Assembly (NCBI GenBank): GCA_964540815.1
Contig: CAZIOH010000005.1
Coordinates: 58,932-122,931, forward strand
Origin: CAZIOH01 sp964540815
GTDB lineage: Bacteria > Myxococcota_A > Polyangia > Fen-1088
DNA: 64,000 nucleotides
Reading direction: 5' to 3'
The notes below the pieces were generated by a model. The model was not told the DNA's origin. It ran no database searches and saw only the letters and a program-made list of their open reading frames with translations. Shown here piece by piece: positions 61,540 to 64,000 of this stretch; position 1 is the stretch's first letter; each line of letters opens with the position of its first letter. Made by a program: the position numbers and the translations under genes.

Positions 61540-64000
61540 GTGCAGGTTGGACCAGGTTGGGAGGAGGAGAGACCCGATGCGCCGAGGCGGCTCATCCCGA
61601 CGGATGATGGCGGAGCCCCACCCTCCCCTCCCATCCCCTCGCCCCGCGGAGCGGGGAGAGGGTTAGGGAGAGGGGCCCCACTTCTCATTCACGAGAGGTG
61701 GCGCTCCGGGCACCAGAAGACCAAGCCCCCGACAGTCCTGCTGGCGGGGCTCTGCCTGAGTTACCTCGTCGGCGGAGTGGCCCACGCCGAGGAGGCCGAC
61801 GGCGGTGTAGAGGCTGCAGCAGCCGACCCTGTTTCCTTGGATGGCGGCCCGAGATCCGAGGGGACGACGGTGCCCGCGCCGTCTCCGCCCCCGGTCGAAG
61901 CCGCTCCGGCGGCGCCATCCGTGCCGACGCCTGCCCCGGTGCCGCCGGCGCCGGCGGTGTCGCCCGTGCCAGCTCCGTCGCCCGCGCCGCCCCCACCGCC
62001 GACCGCAGCCGAAGCGAACGGAAGCGCCACGGCCGGCGTGGCGGCGTCGCCGGTGTCGTCCCTCGACACCGTGATCGTGACGGGCCTGCGCGGGGGTCCG
62101 CCGCGGACCGTCGCGAACAGCCCGGCGCCCATCGACGTCATCAACAACGAGCAGCTGCTCAACACCGGCCGCAAGGAGCTGGGCGAGGCGCTGGCGTCCT
62201 TGTTGCCTTCGTTCAACTTCGGGACCAACCAGGGCGGCATCACCTCCATCGTGCGCCCGGTCTCCAATCGAGGGCTCGGGCCGGGGTACACCTTGGTCCT
62301 GGTCAATGGAAAACGTCGCCACAACGGCTCGCAGCTCACGAACGGCGGCGGCGACACGAGCGGTTCGAACCCGGTCGATCTCGACATGCTGCCCATCAGC
62401 GCCATCGCGTATGTCGAGGTGCTGAAGGACAGCGCCGCCGCGCAGTACGGGTCGGACGCGGTCGCCGGTGTGATCAACATCGTGCTCAAGAAGGGCGCCT
62501 CGGGCGGGCACGTGGCCGTGACGGGAGGTCGCCTCTACGAGGGCAAAGGGGATCTCGACTTCGAGAAGGGCGAGGCCGACGTCGGCTTCCGGCTCGGGCC
62601 GGGAGGCTTCCTCCACCTCAGCGCCGACGCCCGCCGCCGCGGACAGACCTGGAACAACTTCTTTGCCACCAACCCACCGTTCTCTCCCGCCACCAATCCG
62701 CTGAACGCTTCCTGGAACGGCGACGGTGCGCACAACGGGGATCCCAAGATCCTGGCCTTCAACCTCGCCTACAACCTCGAGGTGCCGCTCGGGGAGGCCC
62801 GGCTCTACTCCTTCGGGACCTTCGGGGGACGGAAGACCACCATCGGCAACAACTTCCGGCGACCGAACGGAACCGCGGCCGATCCCCTCTTGTTCCCGAA
62901 TGGATACTACCCGCTCAACAACACCGCCGAGTACGACCTGCAGGACGTGGTCGGAATCCGTGGCCTGATCGGCGGGGCCTCGGTCGACTTCAGCTCGTCG
63001 TACGGGAAGAATCGGGTACGTCAGTACAGCGACTTCACGATCAACCCGTCGCTCGGAGCCTCCTCGCCCGAGGCCTTCAAGCACCTCGCGACCTATCAGT
63101 TCGAGCAGTGGGTTCAGAACCTGGACGTCACCAAAGGGGTGGAGGTGGGCCTGCCGCGACCGCTGCAGGTCTCGGCCGGCGTCGAGAACCGCACGGACAT
63201 CTTCTCGACCTTTGCTGGAGAGCCGCTGAGCTACGCCAATGGCGGCTACATCTTCCAGCCGGGCGATCAAGACGGGGATCCGAACCTGGGCAAGCCCGCC
63301 GCGGTCGGCGCCCAGGCTGGCGTCAACCTGGCGCCCGCCGACGCCACCCGCCTCAGCCGGAGCGTGCTCGCCGGCTACCTGGATCTCGGGGTCTACCCGC
63401 TCGCCTCCTGGTACAACGGCCTCGCGGTCCGGGGCGAGCAATATGACGACAGCTCGGGGACGACCGTCGGCGGGAAGATCAACTCGCGCATCGACGTGCT
63501 CCCCCAGGTGGCCTTCCGCGGCACGGTCGGTACGGGATTTCGAGCCCCGTCACTGACCCAGATCGCCTACGCGCAGACCGACAGCCGCACCAACATCAAT
63601 CCGGTGACGGGGGCCATCGTCCCGAGCAAGACCGTCCTCGCGCGCAACGCTTCGCCTCTGGCGCGGGCCCTCGGGGCTCAGGATCTCAAGCCCGAGAAGT
63701 CCGTCAACGTCGGCATCGGCACCGTGTTGCGACCGTTCGATCGCCTGAGCGTCACGGTGGACGCCTACCAGGTCAGCATCAAGGATCGCATCGGCCGGAC
63801 CGGGACCCTGGCGGGGCAAGGCATCGGAGACGTGCTGGTCGCGAATGGGTACGCAGCCACGGACTTCACGTACTACTTCGCCAACCAGGCCGACACGCGC
63901 ACGCGTGGCCTCGACGCGGTGGCCGAGTGGTCGCACGGCTTCGGGGCCGCGGGTTACCTCTCGCTCAGCGCGGCGTTCAACGCCAACAAGACCGTCATCA
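61540..64000 (+). CDS. TonB-dependent receptor (runs off the window end; start uncertain)
   Basis: An open frame without a stop to the window end. From 61723 it encodes a signal peptide (TVLLAGLCLSYLVGGVAHA), a Pro/Ala-rich linker of about 80 residues and a plug (VIVTGLRG, INNEQLLNTGRKELGEAL, VSNRGLGPGYTLVLVNGKRRH, VEVLKDSAAAQYGSDAVAGV). A barrel follows with the TBDR signature GTVGTGFRAPSLTQIAYAQ. It resembles the larger multi-ligand receptors with a VNGKRRH plug. No normal start lies close to the signal peptide: a palindromic repeat (61634-61683) occupies that position, and only GTGs at 61528 and 61540 are in frame upstream. Confidence 0.82.
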   Translation, partial: MQVGPGWEEERPDAPRRLIPTDDGGAPPSPPIPSPRGAGRGLGRGAPLLIHERWRSGHQKTKPPTVLLAGLCLSYLVGGVAHAEEADGGVEAAAADPVSLDGGPRSEGTTVPAPSPPPVEAAPAAPSVPTPAPVPPAPAVSPVPAPSPAPPPPPTAAEANGSATAGVAASPVSSLDTVIVTGLRGGPPRTVANSPAPIDVINNEQLLNTGRKELGEALASLLPSFNFGTNQGGITSIVRPVSNRGLGPGYTLVLVNGKRRHNGSQLTNGGGDTSGSNPVDLDMLPISAIAYVEVLKDSAAAQYGSDAVAGVINIVLKKGASGGHVAVTGGRLYEGKGDLDFEKGEADVGFRLGPGGFLHLSADARRRGQTWNNFFATNPPFSPATNPLNASWNGDGAHNGDPKILAFNLAYNLEVPLGEARLYSFGTFGGRKTTIGNNFRRPNGTAADPLLFPNGYYPLNNTAEYDLQDVVGIRGLIGGASVDFSSSYGKNRVRQYSDFTINPSLGASSPEAFKHLATYQFEQWVQNLDVTKGVEVGLPRPLQVSAGVENRTDIFSTFAGEPLSYANGGYIFQPGDQDGDPNLGKPAAVGAQAGVNLAPADATRLSRSVLAGYLDLGVYPLASWYNGLAVRGEQYDDSSGTTVGGKINSRIDVLPQVAFRGTVGTGFRAPSLTQIAYAQTDSRTNINPVTGAIVPSKTVLARNASPLARALGAQDLKPEKSVNVGIGTVLRPFDRLSVTVDAYQVSIKDRIGRTGTLAGQGIGDVLVANGYAATDFTYYFANQADTRTRGLDAVAEWSHGFGAAGYLSLSAAFNANKTVI
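61634..61683 (-). repeat. Dispersed palindromic (REP-like) repeat, copy 2, before the TonB receptor
   Basis: Read on the minus strand it starts AAGTGGGGCCCCTCTCCCT and runs through CCCCGCTCCGCGGGGCGAGG, matching 10324-10371 with two or three differences. It sits exactly where the start codon of the TonB receptor would be expected. Confidence 0.85.

Noticed and set aside
61698..63441. Two open frames of over 580 residues on opposite strands at the right end
   Set aside because: Both are shadows; the frame beginning before 61681 encodes the signal peptide, plug and barrel of a TonB receptor through to the window end.

Overview
The window is high-GC DNA (about two thirds G+C by eye) from what is most likely a myxobacterial or other Polyangia-type member of the Myxococcota. 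The hints are many lipoproteins with Gly/Ser/Thr-rich linkers, several secreted c-type cytochromes, a vanadium haloperoxidase, TonB-dependent receptors, and many GTG starts overlapping the preceding stop as GTGA. It is draft assembly: two runs of exactly 100 N (23051-23150, 29940-30039) mark gaps of unknown size, and the second is flanked by an exact 55-bp duplication. I saw no rRNA, tRNA, CRISPR array or insertion sequence.

Layout. (1) 1-4.5 kb: end of a secreted protein, a DUF6152 protein, a TonB-dependent receptor and a class II-like cytochrome. (2) 4.6-9.3 kb: a small defence-like island of lower-GC appearance: a SIR2-like protein divergent from a PLD-nuclease/helicase/DUF3427 gene split by a frameshift in a GC run, then a degenerate MNT-type nucleotidyltransferase. 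(3) 9.4-36.1 kb: an envelope island. A coupled operon (Cys-rich lipoprotein, tetraheme lipoprotein, signal peptidase I) faces a long series of exported proteins: a possible PstS-like protein, a TPR-like membrane protein, PKD-like lipoproteins, Cys-rich modules, small heme lipoproteins, two porins, a heme-porin fusion, two DUF2911 proteins and a beta-propeller lipoprotein. (4) 36.2-45.3 kb: an OmpR-like regulator with a degenerate receiver, two flavin-dependent monooxygenases, an MFS exporter, an M19 dipeptidase, and a MarR regulator divergent from an aldo/keto reductase-dehydrogenase pair. (5) 45.5-51.7 kb: a complete RND efflux operon (pump, adaptor, outer-membrane factor). (6) 51.9-58.5 kb: a lipoprotein, a HAD phosphatase, a YfcF-type GST, a TlpA-like/OsmC pair and an ABC exporter. 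(7) 58.8-64 kb: a vanadium-haloperoxidase-like enzyme, a methyltransferase and a second TonB-dependent receptor running off the end.

Working together: the 9.4-36 kb block has the parts of a surface electron-transfer or nutrient-capture apparatus (heme lipoproteins, heme-porin fusion, OprO/P-like porins, possible PstS-like binding protein), but no sequence feature fixes its substrate. Several promoters there and elsewhere share a TGTCT-N8-AGACA palindrome, or its left half, over the -10 box, which suggests a small common regulon. A REP-like palindromic repeat occurs twice: once inside the lepB reading frame and once just before the signal peptide of the second TonB receptor.
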